Of a stretch of DNA of 64,000 nt, positions 25,337 to 34,521 are shown in pieces. Numbering within the stretch: the stretch's first letter is position 1; each line of letters starts with the position of its first letter. This DNA comes from Pseudoalteromonas luteoviolacea. Lineage in GTDB: Bacteria; Pseudomonadota; Gammaproteobacteria; Enterobacterales; Alteromonadaceae. Location of the stretch: positions 1 to 64,000 of the forward strand of contig NZ_JAGJEH010000004.1 of the NCBI RefSeq assembly GCF_018100925.1, given 5' to 3'. A program made the translations under genes and the position numbers. The notes under the pieces are model-generated. The model did no database searches, was not told where the DNA came from, and worked only from the letters and a program-made list of their open reading frames with translations.

Positions 25337-25933
25337 ATGTTTGGTTTCAACCTTCCAATAAGCCGCCAATATATAGTCCCACCAATTGTTTTAGCAACAA
25401 TTGCTACTGTGTTAATGGCATTCGATATGCGAGATGCTCTAGAGTTTCACCGCCAATTGATCAGTGAAGGTCAAGTGTGGCGGATATGGAGTAGTCAATA
25501 TATTCATACCAATTGGACACATTTGGCCCTAAATCTTGTCGGTATTCTATTTATATGGGTACTGCACGCGGAGCATACTTCAATACGCCGCTATTTTATT
25601 CATGTTTTATTTCTTGGCTTGTGGACAGGGATAGGTATTTGGCTATTTTGTCCCGACATCAGAGTATACACAGGATTAAGCGGATTGCTACACGGAATTA
25701 TTGTTTGGGGGGCGCTAAAAGATATTCAGGTCAAAGAGCCAACAGGAATTCTTTTATTCTTAGGGATAGTTGGAAAACTTGCTTGGGAACAATATGCTGG
25801 ACCAAGTACTGATGTGGGTAACCTCATTGACTCGCGTGTTGCCATCGAATCCCACTTAATTGGTGCCATAGGCGGTTTGGTTTTAGCATTACCACTTATT
25901 AAAGGTAAACTGGGATTCGCAGTTAAACATTAA
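25337..25933 (+). CDS. rrtA: rhombosortase (rhomboid-family intramembrane protease)
   Basis: 198 residues from ATG 25337; an upstream in-frame extension to 25232 overlaps ggt and is unlikely. Six hydrophobic helices. Catalytic Ser is in GLSGLLHG, catalytic His in ESHLIGAIGG, with the family's HxxxN-like WTHLALNLVG. Rhombosortases cut proteins carrying a GlyGly-CTERM tail after export and attach them at the surface or release them. A fitting substrate tail is encoded at 63417-63520 in this window. Confidence 0.87.
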   Translation: MFGFNLPISRQYIVPPIVLATIATVLMAFDMRDALEFHRQLISEGQVWRIWSSQYIHTNWTHLALNLVGILFIWVLHAEHTSIRRYFIHVLFLGLWTGIGIWLFCPDIRVYTGLSGLLHGIIVWGALKDIQVKEPTGILLFLGIVGKLAWEQYAGPSTDVGNLIDSRVAIESHLIGAIGGLVLALPLIKGKLGFAVKH

Positions 25934-26107
25934 AACTCTATAAACATCGGCCTGAAGAATATCAGGCCGTAATCCACAAATGCAATCTTACTGAACATTC
26001 CGGCCCTATCTGCATTTTCAATACATTTAGTCTTCGACACAAACTAAGCAATAAATACGTCATGTATAAACAGAGCGAAATTACGCAACGTTTTGTTCAT
26101 GCAACAT

Positions 26108-26132
26108 AAAAAAGGCCAGCTTAACGCTGGCC
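26108..26132 (-). terminator. intrinsic terminator of the S9 peptidase gene
   Basis: GGCCAGC (26114-26120) and GCTGGCC (26126-26132) with loop TTAAC; A6 at 26108-26113 gives the U tail on the minus strand. Confidence 0.85.
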
Positions 26133-26146
26133 TAAAATTCTAGATT

Positions 26147-28630
26147 CTAAAGATTTTCTTTAAACAACTTATAAATACGACGGTATTCATCCAACCAACC
26201 CGAAGGCTGTACAAACCCGTGAGGTTCAACTGGATAGATGGCCGTTTCAAAGTTTTCTTTTTCTAACTCAATGAAACGTTGAACCAATCTCACAACGTCT
26301 TGGAAAAATACGTTGTCATCGATCATTGGCGCATTAATAAGCAGTGGTTTATTTAAACCTTCTGCAAAATAGATTGGTGAACTTCTTCTATAGGCAATTG
26401 GATCAACATCAGGTCTGTTAAGAATATTTGATGTGTATGGGTCATTGTAATATGCCCAATCGGTTACCGGACGTAACGCTGCACCGGCTTGAAATAGCTT
26501 AGGTTGAGTGAACAAAGCCATAAATGTCATGAAGCCACCGTATGAGCCACCATATGTACCTACAGATCCTTCATCTACATTGGCATTTTGCGTCATCCAT
26601 TTAACACCATCGGCCAAATCTTGAATTTCTGGCGTCCCCATTTGGCGATAAATCGCAGTACGCCAATCTCGGCCGTACCCTTTAGAAGCGCGGTAATCCA
26701 TATCCATTACCACATAGCCTTCACTTGCAAGTAGTGAATGGAACATAAATTCACGGAAGTACACAGACCAGCCCATATGCGAATTTTGTAAATAACCAGC
26801 GCCATGGTTAAAGATAATAGCTTTGCGTTTTTTACCTGATTCACCTGGCTTGTAGTCAGCTGGATAGTACACTTTTGCGTAGATAGGCTCATCAGTATGG
26901 CTTGATGGAACAGCAACAATTTTAGGTGCAATTAGTTTCTTATTTAAGAACTCATCCGACACCGTATTTGTCAATCGTTTAGGTTGTGCGTTCGGTTTTG
27001 CATCTGCAACATAAAGCTCAGTTGGCATCATGATCTTTGAGTGCTTTAGTAACACTTTTGACTCATCTGGGCTTAATACAAAGTCAGTCATACCATTTAA
27101 ATCTGTAATAGCAGATTTCTCTTTCGTATTGACATCAACTGAATAGATTTCGTAGATACCCGGGTGCTCTACATTCGCTTTAAAGAAAAACTTACTATTG
27201 TCTTTTGTCAATTTTGGATCTGAGACTACAAACTTACCTGACGTAATTTGCTTAGCTTTACCATCAATTGGTTTTACATATAGGTGGCTATAACCACTTT
27301 CTTCAGAAAGGAAAAATAATGCATCTTCGTTGTTCAACCAACCAAAGTCATTGTATGCATAGTTGACCCATGCTGTGTCATGCAATCTATGTTGAGGCTC
27401 AAGTTCGCCGTTTTCGAAATCTAATGTAGCAATCCAGCGATCTTTGTTATCCCACGCTTTAAACATCATGGCCACTTGGTCACCATTGCTATTCCACTGA
27501 ATTGGTGATTGAGACCAATACCAGTCGCGCATCATTTTAATCGCTCTTGGTTCTTTTTTAGATGTGTATGATTCACCAATCGCAGCCGCATTCTCTTTTT
27601 TAACGTCTGCTAACACATCTTCGTCAAAGCCAGGTAATGTATCAAAGCTAATAGACTTGTGTGAATCAGCTTTTAAATCATAATAAAGTACTTCAACTTC
27701 GACAGGCTTATTGTCCGCCACACGGCTTCGAGCTGGCACTGGTACAATATTTCCATCTTGGCCGATGTAATTTGGCATCATGTCTTTTTTTGTTGATTGA
27801 GAAAAGACGTTGTCTTTACTTACAACCACAATTAGCTTGTCGCCGCTTGGAGAAATACTTGCTTCAACTAGGTTTTTTCCTTCGCCGATATAGACTTGCT
27901 TGTCAGCGATAGTTTTATTTTGAGATTCTAGTTGTGCCTGACGACCTTCTTTGTCTAGCGCGTTTTTATGTGTAAGCGCTACATAATCAATTAACTTGTG
28001 TTGTTCTTTGGCAATGTACGTACTTGGCTCTTGAGTACCTTGAGGTGCATTGCCTTCGTTTATCTTAACAAGTTCTTTGGTCAAGCCTGTCTCAACATTG
28101 ACAGTAAAAAAGGTATCGGCAATACGAAACGCAAGCTCGCCAGAAACCATAAATTGGATAATTGTTTCTTTGTCACTTGAGCGTGTGATCTGCTTAGTTT
28201 GTTTAGTAACTAAGTTCTTGACAAAAATATTGCCTTGGAATGTATACGCTTGGTATTTACCATCTGCAGAATAAGTAGCATTGTTATTGCCAATCTCATG
28301 CAAGTTAGCCAAAGCTATTTGCTCTGTACCCTGGCTATTTATTGAAAATGTATCCCTGAGTTGATTTCCAACCTGCTTTTGGTTGAAATAAATGGTATTG
28401 CTATCTGCACCCCAAAATGCGCTTTCTGGAGAGCGGCTAATCCAATCCGGATCTGCCATCGCTTGCTCAAGAGTGATATTTTCACTACCAAAATCTAATG
28501 GAGTTTGTACGGCTTGCGAAACAACAGCTGAGTTGCTTGTCGCTTCATCAGTGTTTGAATGTTTGCTTGTTGTTTGACAACCAGTCAGCAGTAGGCCTGC
28601 AACGGCAATGCTCAATAGGGATTTTTTCAT
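26147..28630 (-). CDS. S9 family prolyl oligopeptidase, lipoprotein
   Basis: 827 residues. The N-terminus MKKSLLSIAVAGLLLTGCQTT is a lipoprotein signal with lipobox LTGC (Cys18). A WD40-like propeller spans about 60-560. The C-terminal alpha/beta hydrolase has the Ser nucleophile in GTYGGSYGGFM, Asp near NAPMIDDNV, and His in PVEPHGF. Related enzymes (DPP IV and acylaminoacyl peptidases) clip dipeptides or oligopeptides; here probably in the periplasm or outer membrane to use proteinaceous food. Monocistronic. Confidence 0.88.
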   Translation of the reverse strand: MKKSLLSIAVAGLLLTGCQTTSKHSNTDEATSNSAVVSQAVQTPLDFGSENITLEQAMADPDWISRSPESAFWGADSNTIYFNQKQVGNQLRDTFSINSQGTEQIALANLHEIGNNNATYSADGKYQAYTFQGNIFVKNLVTKQTKQITRSSDKETIIQFMVSGELAFRIADTFFTVNVETGLTKELVKINEGNAPQGTQEPSTYIAKEQHKLIDYVALTHKNALDKEGRQAQLESQNKTIADKQVYIGEGKNLVEASISPSGDKLIVVVSKDNVFSQSTKKDMMPNYIGQDGNIVPVPARSRVADNKPVEVEVLYYDLKADSHKSISFDTLPGFDEDVLADVKKENAAAIGESYTSKKEPRAIKMMRDWYWSQSPIQWNSNGDQVAMMFKAWDNKDRWIATLDFENGELEPQHRLHDTAWVNYAYNDFGWLNNEDALFFLSEESGYSHLYVKPIDGKAKQITSGKFVVSDPKLTKDNSKFFFKANVEHPGIYEIYSVDVNTKEKSAITDLNGMTDFVLSPDESKVLLKHSKIMMPTELYVADAKPNAQPKRLTNTVSDEFLNKKLIAPKIVAVPSSHTDEPIYAKVYYPADYKPGESGKKRKAIIFNHGAGYLQNSHMGWSVYFREFMFHSLLASEGYVVMDMDYRASKGYGRDWRTAIYRQMGTPEIQDLADGVKWMTQNANVDEGSVGTYGGSYGGFMTFMALFTQPKLFQAGAALRPVTDWAYYNDPYTSNILNRPDVDPIAYRRSSPIYFAEGLNKPLLINAPMIDDNVFFQDVVRLVQRFIELEKENFETAIYPVEPHGFVQPSGWLDEYRRIYKLFKENL

Positions 28631-28764
28631 TAGAGCTCTTCTTTTAATTTATTAATCAGCGCAATTTAATCAAAAGATAGAACAATATTCGACAGGTTTT
28701 AGATAAACAACCAAAGTTTTTAGCTTGGTGGCGGGGGCGTACACAATTTAGCAACAATCAGGTA

Positions 28765-28793
28765 TAAAAAAAGGCCAGTAAAGCTTACTGGCC
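28765..28793 (-). terminator. intrinsic terminator after the YeiH-family gene
   Basis: GGCCAGTAA (28773-28781) and TTACTGGCC (28785-28793), 3-nt loop, with an A8 run at 28765-28772 as U tail on the minus strand. It lies 118 bp beyond the stop of the YeiH-type gene. Confidence 0.75.
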
Positions 28794-28910
28794 AAATACT
28801 CTCTGCGCTCACATAGTCGTTGATGGACAACGAGTATGAAATGAGGCATATCCAAGCCTCAAATATTCAGACTGGCGCTTATTCGAAAGGTTCAAAAAAA
28901 TTTAGTAAAT

Positions 28911-29849
28911 TTATTGAATAAAACCGTCAATAATTAATAAAAGTATGACTGAACTTACAATAGCCCACAAAATTATCGCCATAACAAAGGGTTGCCACCC
29001 ACATTGCTTAAGTACTGTTTTTGAAATACCCGCTCCAATTAAAAATAAAGTACCAACTAGCAAAGCTTTTGCGGACTCGTAGCCAATTTGCCACAACGGC
29101 TTGAATTCAGGAAGCCAAGTGTTGATAGCTGCTGCAAGCAAAAAACCGACAATAAATAGAGGGATACTCGCCTTCTCTTCTGAGCGCCAGAATACGCCAG
29201 CCAGCGCTGTATATGGCACTATCCACATTGCTCTCGTAAGCTTAATGGTTGTAGCCATAGCTAATGCAGCAGGACCATAAGCAGCCGCGGCCCCTACGAC
29301 ACTGCTCGTATCATGAATTGCTAATGCACTCCACAGAGCAAATTGGCTTTGGGTCAGCTCAAAATAGTGCCCCAGCCACGGGAATATGAGTAAACCGACT
29401 GCGTTTAAAGAAAATACGATTGCTAATGCTACAGCTATCTCGTCTTGCTTTGCTTTAATCACAGGCGCCATCGCAGCAATAGCACTACCGCCGCAAATTG
29501 CAGTCCCAAAAGAGATCAACGTGCCCGTATTTTTATTCAAGCGGAATAGTTGAGTTAATATTTCACCAAGTCCAATAATCGCAGTAATACTCACAATCGT
29601 TAATACAATTGAACTCCTACCAACTTCTAGGACATGCATAACATCAACATTGAACCCTAAACCAATAACAGATACTTTGAGAAGTAGCTTGGATAGTTGT
29701 GCACTTTGCAAGTCAAATGGGTTTCCAAATAAAAGGGCAAAAGAGATCCCCATGAACAATGCCATTGCAGAGCCAATTAGAGGGGTAATTGACACAATGA
29801 AACAAGCTATAAACAAGAGCTTAAGTACATTTGGATTAATATTAATCAT
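28911..29849 (-). CDS. YeiH family putative sulfate exporter
   Basis: 312 residues, about nine or ten membrane helices. Family blocks: LLKVSVIGLGFNVD (about 55-68), GTAICGGSAIAAMAPVIKA (about 115-133), and AIHDTSSVVGAAAAYG (about 178-193). Members are annotated as putative sulfate or small-anion exporters; the substrate is not firmly established. Monocistronic, between purEK and the S9 peptidase. Confidence 0.8.
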   Translation of the reverse strand: MININPNVLKLLFIACFIVSITPLIGSAMALFMGISFALLFGNPFDLQSAQLSKLLLKVSVIGLGFNVDVMHVLEVGRSSIVLTIVSITAIIGLGEILTQLFRLNKNTGTLISFGTAICGGSAIAAMAPVIKAKQDEIAVALAIVFSLNAVGLLIFPWLGHYFELTQSQFALWSALAIHDTSSVVGAAAAYGPAALAMATTIKLTRAMWIVPYTALAGVFWRSEEKASIPLFIVGFLLAAAINTWLPEFKPLWQIGYESAKALLVGTLFLIGAGISKTVLKQCGWQPFVMAIILWAIVSSVILLLIIDGFIQ

Positions 29850-29876
29850 ATAAAAACTTCTAACGTATATGCTGCA

Positions 29877-29905
29877 TAAAAAAGCCGAGCTATTGCTCGG
29901 CTTTT
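29877..29905. terminator. bidirectional intrinsic terminator after purK
   Basis: GCCGAGC (29884-29890) and GCTCGGC (29895-29901) with loop TATT, flanked by A6 and T6. Confidence 0.88.
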
Positions 29906-29907
29906 TT

Positions 29908-31056
29908 CTAATTTAATATTAATGCATGGCTGGTTTCGCTAACTCCTGGGTAATCCTCCTCAGGTAGCATTTCTGCCAGCTCTGCCAACCGCTCACCTAG
30001 CTGATGCAAATTAGCTGCTGAGACATTAATATGGCCCATTTTTCGGCCCGGCTTAGCCTCTTTTCCATACCAGTGACTCGTGCAATCTGCAACAGACAAT
30101 ACCGCTTGAGGAATTGATGGCTGCCCTAGTACATTTACCATAGCAGTCGGGCGCACTAATTGAGTACTGCCAATCGGTAAGCCTGTGATAGCACGCATAT
30201 GGTTTTCGAATTGGCTAGTGTGCGCACCTTGTTGTGTCCAATGTCCTGAGTTGTGAACACGAGGCGCTATTTCATTCACTAGCAATTTACCGTCAACGTC
30301 GAAAAACTCAATTGCTAATACACCCACATAATTTAGCTCTGACGCCAAATTTTCGAATGCAGCTTCTGCTTGAACTTGTATCGCTGCCTTTTCTTTTCCA
30401 GCAATAGATAAGGTCAGAACGCCATTTGTGTGCTGGTTCTCAGTTAATGGATACACTTTGCATTGTCCATCTTTATCACGCACACCTATGATAGAAACTT
30501 CTCTATCAAATGGGATCATTTTTTCAGCAATGATTGAGTGTGGTGCAGCCTCAGTGCCGGTATCAAGAAAGCCTTTCATCTCAGACCATACCTGCTCTGC
30601 GTCTTCAGCTGATTTCAGGCGCCATTGGCCTTTACCATCATAGCCCGCCTGACACGTTTTAATCACAAGTGGCAGGCCAAGCTTTTCGATAGCTTCAATA
30701 AAAGCACTTTTCTCTGTGATCAATGCATACGGTGCACACGGAACTTTAGCATTGTCTAAGAGTGCTTTTTCTTTACTGCGGTCACCACCGATAGAGATTG
30801 ACTCTGCACCCGGGTAAAACTTACCACTTTGTTGACATACATTGAGTACGTCTTCAGGAATATGCTCAAATTCTGCGGTAATCGCATACGCCAGCTCTAC
30901 TTCCTGCTCGAGTGTTGTGTGCTTCACTTCAAAAGTAACTGGGTTAATTACTTGTTTTGAACTTACATCGTAAGCTAAAACATCTATACCCAAATGAGTA
31001 GAAGCCAGACTCATCATTCGGGCCAACTGACCCGCGCCTAGTACTAATACTTTCAT
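29908..31056 (-). CDS. purK: 5-(carboxyamino)imidazole ribonucleotide synthase PurK
   Basis: 382 residues, ATP-grasp fold. It makes N5-CAIR from AIR, bicarbonate and ATP in purine synthesis. N-terminal VLGAGQLARMM, central VIKTCQAGYDGKGQW (ATP-binding loop) and LLVNEIAPRVHNSGHWT (metal and substrate site) are all present. Starts 1 bp after the purE stop, so the two are an operon. Confidence 0.95.
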   Translation of the reverse strand: MKVLVLGAGQLARMMSLASTHLGIDVLAYDVSSKQVINPVTFEVKHTTLEQEVELAYAITAEFEHIPEDVLNVCQQSGKFYPGAESISIGGDRSKEKALLDNAKVPCAPYALITEKSAFIEAIEKLGLPLVIKTCQAGYDGKGQWRLKSAEDAEQVWSEMKGFLDTGTEAAPHSIIAEKMIPFDREVSIIGVRDKDGQCKVYPLTENQHTNGVLTLSIAGKEKAAIQVQAEAAFENLASELNYVGVLAIEFFDVDGKLLVNEIAPRVHNSGHWTQQGAHTSQFENHMRAITGLPIGSTQLVRPTAMVNVLGQPSIPQAVLSVADCTSHWYGKEAKPGRKMGHINVSAANLHQLGERLAELAEMLPEEDYPGVSETSHALILN

Positions 31057-31057
31057 G

Positions 31058-31540
31058 TTATTCAGCTGGATTTGGGTTAGCTAAGATAGTTTCAGTCTGA
31101 GCTTTTCTAAACGCTTCAACTTTTTCAAATATTTCCGGTTGCTGACAACCCAATATTTGTGCTGCTAATAAACCTGCATTCGCGGCACCTGCATCGCCTA
31201 TTGCTAATGTACCCACCGCAACACCTTTTGGCATTTGGCAGATTGAAAGTAATGAATCAACACCATTTAAAGTTTTCGATTTTACTGGTACACCCAATAC
31301 AGGCAAACTAGTGAATGCAGCCGCCATACCAGGAAGGTGTGCTGCGCCGCCAGCTCCGGCGATGATCACTTTGATACCACGTTCCGCTGCCGTTGTTGCA
31401 TAATCGGCCAATAATTGAGGAGTGCGATGCGCCGAAACCACTTTTGTTTCATACTCAATGCCAAACTTATCTAACATATCTGCCGCATGTTGCATTGTAG
31501 GCCAATCTGACTTAGAACCCATGATAATGCCAACCGTCAT
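31058..31540 (-). CDS. purE: N5-carboxyaminoimidazole ribonucleotide mutase PurE
   Basis: 160 residues. Rearranges N5-CAIR to CAIR. Signature [17 protein letters not shown] at the start, [11 protein letters not shown] with the catalytic His (near 44), and [12 protein letters not shown]. First gene of purEK. I could not support a PurR box upstream. Confidence 0.96.
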   Translation of the reverse strand: MTVGIIMGSKSDWPTMQHAADMLDKFGIEYETKVVSAHRTPQLLADYATTAAERGIKVIIAGAGGAAHLPGMAAAFTSLPVLGVPVKSKTLNGVDSLLSICQMPKGVAVGTLAIGDAGAANAGLLAAQILGCQQPEIFEKVEAFRKAQTETILANPNPAE

Positions 31541-31652
31541 AATAATTCCTCAATTCTAAATTAAACGATACTTACTACAGCGCTAAAGGGGTTGCGCCGA
31601 AATCGTGAGTATTATACCCGAGTGGTAGTTGAAAGCGAGCCTCAATACATAA

Positions 31653-31669
31653 AAAACCGCTTATAGCGG
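31653..31669 (-). terminator. weak terminator after the small membrane protein gene
   Basis: CCGCT and AGCGG around TAT, flanked by A6 on the left, which gives a U tail on the minus strand; 60 bp after the stop at 31730. Confidence 0.5.
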
Positions 31670-31729
31670 CTTTTATCTAGAAATATAACTTATTGCAAGC
31701 AATGGCTTTTTGAGTTGACCCAAGTAAAG

Positions 31730-31945
31730 CTAATTGACTTGCTTCACTGGCACATTTTCACACTCTCTTTGCGTTTTCGAAAATGCTTTTTGCCAATGTT
31801 TTGAAAACTCATCAGGACCGAGGATAAAGAAGAACAACATCAAACCGCCTGGCACCAGTACGAGTTTAAGTACGGGCCCCAAAACGTAACTATAAAAAGC
31901 AATAAATGGAATAAACAGAATGTAACCAATTAACCGCGTAAGCAT
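31730..31945 (-). CDS. small inner-membrane protein under TetR-type control
   Basis: 71 residues from ATG 31945, chosen because a full AAGGAGGT lies at 31951-31958; the longer frame to 32008 would run through the operator. Two hydrophobic helices (IGYILFIPFIAFYSYVLGPVL and LVPGGLMLFFFILGP), then a charged tail. Not recognised. It is divergent from the TetR gene across a double palindrome, so it is probably repressed by that regulator. Confidence 0.65.
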   Translation of the reverse strand: MLTRLIGYILFIPFIAFYSYVLGPVLKLVLVPGGLMLFFFILGPDEFSKHWQKAFSKTQRECENVPVKQVN

Positions 31946-31964
31946 CAAACACCTCCTTAATTTA

Positions 31965-31998
31965 TGAGCGCGCTCAATTAATTTAATGAGCACGCTCA
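31965..31998. promoter_or_regulatory. double palindromic operator for the divergent TetR regulator
   Basis: TGAGCGCGCTCA (31965-31976, perfect palindrome) and TGAGCACGCTCA (31987-31998, one base off). Their centres are 22 bp apart, two helical turns, so two dimers would sit on one face. A half-site, TGCGCTCA, recurs at 32059-32066, close to the TetR start. Confidence 0.75.
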
Positions 31999-32081
31999 TT
32001 TTTGTCAAGTATGCAGATTACTTTGTCACTTTATCGTATTTTGTGGTAAGCTCTCTGGTGCGCTCAATATATTGATTTAGT

Positions 32082-32606
32082 ATGAAAAAAAGAGAAATTA
32101 CAGCCCAAAAAATACTTGACGTTAGTTGGCAATTATTCCAAGAACATGGCTACGCCGAGACAACTACTCGCCAAATTGCAATGCAAGCATCTGTTGCAAC
32201 AGGCACAGTGTTCAGCCACTTTCCAAATAAAATCGACATATTAAAGCTGGCGATGCATCAACGCATCGATGAGGTACTTAGATTAGCTCATCAAGAAAAT
32301 GAGCAGACCAGTCCTAGACTACGACTCAGGCATTACGCAAAATTTCTTTACCGCTTTTACTGTGAGAACCGCCCTTTTAGTAAAGCGCTATTACAGGATT
32401 TAATGTGGCACAGTGCGTTTTTTGAAGACCAATTGAACGACTTTAAACATATGCTCTTTGAAGGCCATAAATATGATGAAATCAAAGCAACAGCTATGAT
32501 GGATTGCTACTTTATGACCCTCATATACGGACTTAACAACGAACAGCTATCCCCTGTCGACTTGGTGTCATTGCTTACCGCTAAGCTCCAGATGATACAT
32601 ACATAA
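32082..32606 (+). CDS. TetR/AcrR family transcriptional regulator
   Basis: 174 residues. N-terminal HTH is typical: ITAQKILDVSWQLFQEHGYAETTTRQIA...GTVFSHFPNKIDIL (about 6-57). The ligand domain is short and not classifiable by eye. It is divergent from the small membrane protein gene, and the palindromes at 31965-31998 plus the half-site at 32059 are its likely autoregulated operators. Confidence 0.88.
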   Translation: MKKREITAQKILDVSWQLFQEHGYAETTTRQIAMQASVATGTVFSHFPNKIDILKLAMHQRIDEVLRLAHQENEQTSPRLRLRHYAKFLYRFYCENRPFSKALLQDLMWHSAFFEDQLNDFKHMLFEGHKYDEIKATAMMDCYFMTLIYGLNNEQLSPVDLVSLLTAKLQMIHT

Positions 32607-32696
32607 AACTGTATGATGTGTTCGTTTATATAACTTTGCTCTATCTTCTATACACTTCTAAGCTTTATATAGAATCACCATACGCATATAACGCTT

Positions 32697-34484
32697 GTGA
32701 AAACCCTGTTTGTGTTTTTATTTTGTTACGCTTCAATTGCTCATAGCGCTGGTCCAGACTTAACACTGACACACGAAAAGTACGTCAACTTAAGTGCTGG
32801 AAGCTACTATTTGTTGGATAACCAATTTGGCATTGTAGACGTAATGTCTTTACCGAATAATCACTGGCAAATCAATGAAACTGACAACTTTAACCTTGGA
32901 TACACCCCCGAGACCTATTGGGTAAAAGTTAGTTTTAATTTGCCTCGGGACACAAACGGGTACTTTTTAGAAATAGCCTACCCGGTTCTGGACAGTATAA
33001 AGCTCTATTTGATGCAAGGAGATGAAGTACTTAGTTATTCAAAACTAGGCGATAAACAGCATTTTGAAGACCGGCAGATCAAGCATCATAATTTTATCCT
33101 CCCTATAGATGAAAACATTCAAGGGGCGCTCACCCTCTATGTTAGAGTGAATTCGACCAGTGCCCTACAACTACCTATCCGACTTTGGAGTCAGCCTAGT
33201 TTTTACGAAAGCGACCAAGTAGCTACACTGTTTTTAGGGATTTATTTTGGCCTTATGAGTATTATGGCTATCTACAACGTGCTCATGTATTTTTCACTAA
33301 AAGATACAACCTTTCTTTACTACGTTGTTTACGTATCAGCCATTATTGCCTTCTATTTTAGCCTGTCAGGTCTTGGGTTCAGGTATCTATGGCAAGGAAG
33401 CTTGTGGTGGAATGACCAATCTATATTATTCTTTTTGCTCGCGGCTGTGCTTGCAGGTACTTCTTTTATAGTCAAATTACTAGAATTGCATAAAAATAGT
33501 AAAATTTTATATAGGGGCTGCTTGTTACTTTTCGCGATTGGAGTCTGCCTGCTATTTGCATCAATGTACTTTTCCTATGGCACCATGATCAGAGTCATTA
33601 TTCTGTATGCGTCGTTTGCGTGTTTGTGGGGGGTAATTACAAGAACAATAAAACTGTTTGAGGGTACACACTTCTCGACATACTACTCATTAGCCTGGAA
33701 TGCAGCACTTTGTGGCGGAATAATCCTTGCGGCCAACAAATTGAATTTTATACCCAATAATTGGTTTACTGAACATGCACTCACAATAGGCACCTCAATC
33801 GAGGTTGCATGCTTATCATTTGCAATGGCTGAGAGAATCAATTCAGAGAGAAAAAAGCGTTTTATAGCACAAGCTAAAAGCATGACCGAAATCCGCAAAG
33901 CAAACATGCAGCTCGAAGCAGAAGTAAACAACAGAACAAAAGAGCTTCAGACTGCTTATGACAAACTTAAACATATCTCTCGAATTGATGAACTCACTCA
34001 AGTGCTCAATAGAAGAAGCTTAAATGACGCTTTAAATACTGAGTGCTTGCGAGCAAAACGTTTTGGGCACTCCGTTAGTTTATTAATGGTCGATATTGAT
34101 CACTTCAAAAAAATTAACGACACCTATGGCCATCAATGTGGTGATAAGTGTATTACGCATGTGGCCAGCGTTTTAAAAAAAACATGTACTCGTGCAGGCG
34201 ATGTTGTAGCTCGCTACGGCGGTGAAGAGTTTTGTATTCTACTACCTGAGTGCAACGAGGGAGATGCATTTGACCTAGCGGAGCTGATCAGAAGACATAC
34301 TGAAGCTTCTGTAGTTAAATTCGAAGACTCAATTATAAAACTAACAATCAGTGTTGGTATAGCAACTAAGTGGGGCGTTGACTTAGAACCTCATGAGCTT
34401 GTAAAACAATCAGATATGGCTCTTTATTTCGCCAAACAACATGGCAGAAACCAAGTCTCCCTAGGCTCAGTTTTAGATTCGTGA
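32697..34484 (+). CDS. diguanylate cyclase with 7TMR-DISM sensor
   Basis: 595 residues from a GTG start. Signal peptide (KTLFVFLFCYASIAHSAG); periplasmic 7TMR-DISMED2 domain (about 25-155); seven membrane helices (about 170-370); short coiled coil; C-terminal GGDEF domain (about 425-585). The active site is RYGGEEF, intact, and RAGD five residues before it is a complete inhibitory I-site (RxxD). It makes c-di-GMP from two GTP, with product feedback. The DISMED2 domain is thought to sense carbohydrate-like ligands. Confidence 0.88.
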   Translation: MKTLFVFLFCYASIAHSAGPDLTLTHEKYVNLSAGSYYLLDNQFGIVDVMSLPNNHWQINETDNFNLGYTPETYWVKVSFNLPRDTNGYFLEIAYPVLDSIKLYLMQGDEVLSYSKLGDKQHFEDRQIKHHNFILPIDENIQGALTLYVRVNSTSALQLPIRLWSQPSFYESDQVATLFLGIYFGLMSIMAIYNVLMYFSLKDTTFLYYVVYVSAIIAFYFSLSGLGFRYLWQGSLWWNDQSILFFLLAAVLAGTSFIVKLLELHKNSKILYRGCLLLFAIGVCLLFASMYFSYGTMIRVIILYASFACLWGVITRTIKLFEGTHFSTYYSLAWNAALCGGIILAANKLNFIPNNWFTEHALTIGTSIEVACLSFAMAERINSERKKRFIAQAKSMTEIRKANMQLEAEVNNRTKELQTAYDKLKHISRIDELTQVLNRRSLNDALNTECLRAKRFGHSVSLLMVDIDHFKKINDTYGHQCGDKCITHVASVLKKTCTRAGDVVARYGGEEFCILLPECNEGDAFDLAELIRRHTEASVVKFEDSIIKLTISVGIATKWGVDLEPHELVKQSDMALYFAKQHGRNQVSLGSVLDS

Positions 34485-34493
34485 AATTGAAAT

Positions 34494-34512
34494 GGTCAGC
34501 ACTTAGCTGACC
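34494..34512. terminator. hairpin between convergent genes
   Basis: GGTCAGC and GCTGACC with loop ACTTA; tails on both sides are poor in T, so strength is uncertain. Confidence 0.45.
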
Positions 34513-34521
34513 ACGAACACA

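Noticed and set aside
31541..31620. A PurR operator upstream of purE
   Set aside because: A GCGC...GCGC inverted element is present, but spacing and core do not fit ACGCAAACGTTTGCGT well enough.
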